Assembly: GCF_001942625.1 (NCBI RefSeq)
Contig: NZ_MLCL01000032.1
Location: 97,465 to 161,464, forward strand
Reading direction: 5' to 3'
From: Mycobacterium syngnathidarum
Lineage (GTDB): Bacteria > Actinomycetota > Actinomycetes > Mycobacteriales > Mycobacteriaceae
DNA: 64,000 nucleotides
The notes under the pieces were generated by a model. The model was not told the DNA's origin and did not search any database. It was given only the letters and a program-made list of their open reading frames with translations. Positions 62,685 to 64,000 of the stretch are shown piece by piece (the first letter of the stretch is position 1; every line of letters starts with the position of its first letter). Position numbers and translations under genes: made by a program.

Positions 62685-63127
62685 GCGGACTTGTCCAAGC
62701 ACGCGATGTAGCCGTTCACGTTGTCGGTGGATCTTTCGTCCTTGACCACACCGTTGACGGTGATGCGGCAGCCGATGGTGTCGCCGTCGCCTTGCGCCCG
62801 CAGATCGGCGAAAAGTGTCGGATCGTCGGTGACCAGCGTCTGCGACCAGGGCAGCGGGACGTCCTCGGCGCGCTGCGGCTGTGCGTCGATGTCCAGATAG
62901 TTGATGGTCGCAATCGAACCGGGCGATCCGAACACTTCGAAGAGAACCCGCTTCGGGTTGTATCCAGTGTTTTCCAGGGCGTCGGCGCTCGGGCGGGACA
63001 CCTCGTTGTCGGAGCCGAAGATGCCGTGCAATCGACTGACGGTGAAGGCGACGACCGCCACCACGAGTACGGCCACGATCACCGTCCAGCGCCGCTTTAC
63101 CAGGCGTCCTACCGAGATCCCCTGCAT
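62681..63127 (-). CDS. MmpS-family membrane protein
   Basis: Accessory protein of an MmpS/MmpL transporter, 148 residues. It has an N-terminal membrane segment ([18 protein letters not shown]) and an outside domain ending in two cysteines ([21 protein letters not shown]). The partner MmpL follows with a four-base overlap but is broken. The ATG at 63127 gives the usual family length. Confidence 0.92.
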   Translation of the reverse strand: MQGISVGRLVKRRWTVIVAVLVVAVVAFTVSRLHGIFGSDNEVSRPSADALENTGYNPKRVLFEVFGSPGSIATINYLDIDAQPQRAEDVPLPWSQTLVTDDPTLFADLRAQGDGDTIGCRITVNGVVKDERSTDNVNGYIACLDKSA

Positions 63128-63200
63128 CTCAGAGCCTTTCGACAACGGCGCCAGCGCGCCGGGAGGCGAGAGTCTTTTGGCCGTTCCAAGCACCTGAACG

Positions 63201-63214
63201 GTACCGTACGGTAC
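63201..63214. promoter_or_regulatory. Perfect palindromic operator between mmpS and TetR gene
   Basis: GTACCGTACGGTAC is its own reverse complement, within the divergent gap, and TACAGT (63212-63217) overlaps its end. It is a strong candidate site for the TetR protein to the right acting on both directions. Confidence 0.65.
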
Positions 63215-63274
63215 AGTCGTGGGCCGGGCAAGACCTGTGGACTGATGGGCTTGCCGAGAAGGAAGGATTTCCGC

Positions 63275-63877
63275 GTGGCTTCCGCTTCGACACACGGTGG
63301 TTCGGCGCCGGCTTCCGCGTCGCAGTGGACCGAACGCGAAGGCGAGCTCCTGGCGGTGACCCTGCGGCTGTTGCAGCAGTACGGATACGACCGCTTGACG
63401 GTGGAAGCCGTTGCGACGGAGGCGAAGTCCAGCAAGGCCACCATCTACCGGCGCTGGCCGTCCAAGACCGAACTCGTCCTGGCGGCGTTCATCGAGGGCA
63501 CCCGGGTTCAGCTGGTCGCCCCCCGGACCGGCTCATTGCGTTCCGACCTGTTGAGCATCGGTGCGTCGGTGTGCGCACAGGCTCGCGAGCACGGCAGCAC
63601 GATGAGTGCGATCATGTCCGAGATCGCGCACAGCCCAGAACTGAGCACCGCCCTGCAGAACCAGTTCGTGCTGCAGCGCAAGAATCTGATGGCCGAGGTT
63701 CTGGCCGACGCGGTGGCCCGCGGCGAGATCGCCGCGGAGGCCATTCACGACGAGCTCTGGGACGTCATGCCGGGTTATCTGGTGTTCCGCTCCCTGATCC
63801 CGGGACGTCCGCCGACAGAGGAGACGGTTCGTGCCCTCGTGGACGACGTGTTGATGCCGAGCCTCACCCGGTTCTAG
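63275..63877 (+). CDS. TetR-family regulator of mmpS-mmpL operon
   Basis: A 200-residue TetR protein. The helix-turn-helix is RLTVEAVATEAKSSKATIYRRW. It is divergent from mmpS with a perfect palindrome in the gap, so it probably represses the transporter and itself. I chose the GTG at 63275, preceded by GAAGGAAGG; the ATG at 63245 is an alternative. Confidence 0.9.
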   Translation: MASASTHGGSAPASASQWTEREGELLAVTLRLLQQYGYDRLTVEAVATEAKSSKATIYRRWPSKTELVLAAFIEGTRVQLVAPRTGSLRSDLLSIGASVCAQAREHGSTMSAIMSEIAHSPELSTALQNQFVLQRKNLMAEVLADAVARGEIAAEAIHDELWDVMPGYLVFRSLIPGRPPTEETVRALVDDVLMPSLTRF

Positions 63878-63888
63878 GAGTCTGCTGA

Positions 63889-64000
63889 ATTATTTCGGCG
63901 TGGTGGCCGGGTTTGTGGCGATGTTCTCGAGATGATGGGCGGGTGCAGGGGCGTTCTGATGATCAGCGTGAGTTGTTGGATGCGGAGTCGGTAGCGGGGC
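63889..64000 (+). mobile_element. Possible insertion sequence left end with transposase start (cut by window end)
   Basis: From 63943 a GTG opens a frame reading VQGRSDDQRELLDAESVAG up to the window end. This resembles from memory the N-terminus of IS1182-type mycobacterial transposases. The base composition just before it (CTGCTGAATTATTTC at about 63891) differs from the flanking gene and could be the terminal repeat. The other end and any target duplication lie outside. Confidence 0.45.

Overview
The window is high-GC actinobacterial DNA from a mycobacterium, most likely a rapidly growing Mycolicibacterium. Most of 24.5-56.5 kb follows the gene order of M. tuberculosis Rv0224c-Rv0243: a methyltransferase, a GT4 glycosyltransferase, two envelope membrane proteins, acyltransferase 3, php, a TetR plus R2lox pair, aftD with its DUF2613 partner, lpqI with a TetR, htdX, fabG4 and fadA2. 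A second block resembles Rv1426c-Rv1428c (lipO, fadD12, acyltransferase). Dense TetR/MarR regulators, FadD enzymes, an MmpS/MmpL pair and F420-type oxidoreductases fit the same assignment. I saw no tRNA, rRNA, CRISPR array or phage module.

Layout. 0-11.4 kb: the end of a fatty acid desaturase, a MarR regulator, then an undefined catabolic locus. It has a Rieske oxygenase, a small coupled protein, an amidohydrolase with an altered metal motif, an aldehyde dehydrogenase, a second amidohydrolase, a DapB-like protein broken by an in-frame TGA, and a molybdopterin oxidoreductase divergent from its probable TetR regulator. 11.4-15.2 kb: an AveC-family membrane protein translationally coupled to a CbbQ/NorQ-type AAA+ ATPase and a CbbO/NorD-type VWA protein. 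15.2-19 kb: an acyltransferase-fadD12-lipO operon behind a perfect KstR-type box. 19-26.5 kb: nat, an AraC-DinB fusion with a DHFR-like enzyme, a TetR, a small conserved protein, an aldehyde dehydrogenase, a methyltransferase and a glycosyltransferase. 26.5-34.3 kb: envelope membrane proteins, an acyl-CoA synthetase, php, a PPOX protein and a MarR. 34.4-39.4 kb: an isochorismatase-like hydrolase, a methyltransferase, a GNAT, an MFS exporter, and a TetR with R2lox. 39.6-47.2 kb: aftD, DUF2613, lpqI, a TetR and an O-methyltransferase.

47.26-52.83 kb carries jetA-jetB-jetC, an SMC-type plasmid-restriction (Wadjet / MksBEF / mycobacterial Ept) operon. No nuclease gene jetD/mksG lies beside it. 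52.9-56.5 kb holds the htdX-fabG4 / fadA2 fatty acid genes, followed by a structured RNA candidate at the position of mycobacterial sRNA F6. 56.9-63.9 kb has an LLM oxidoreductase, a two-component system, an mmpS-mmpL operon whose mmpL is split by an in-frame TAG, and its TetR. The window ends in what looks like the left end of an insertion sequence.

The most notable items are the JetABC operon without JetD, the AveC/MoxR/VWA triad, two single-codon nonsense interruptions (both possible transitions), the RNA candidate at 56.7 kb, and a family of long GCGAGC...GCTCGC-type hairpins at gene 3' ends.
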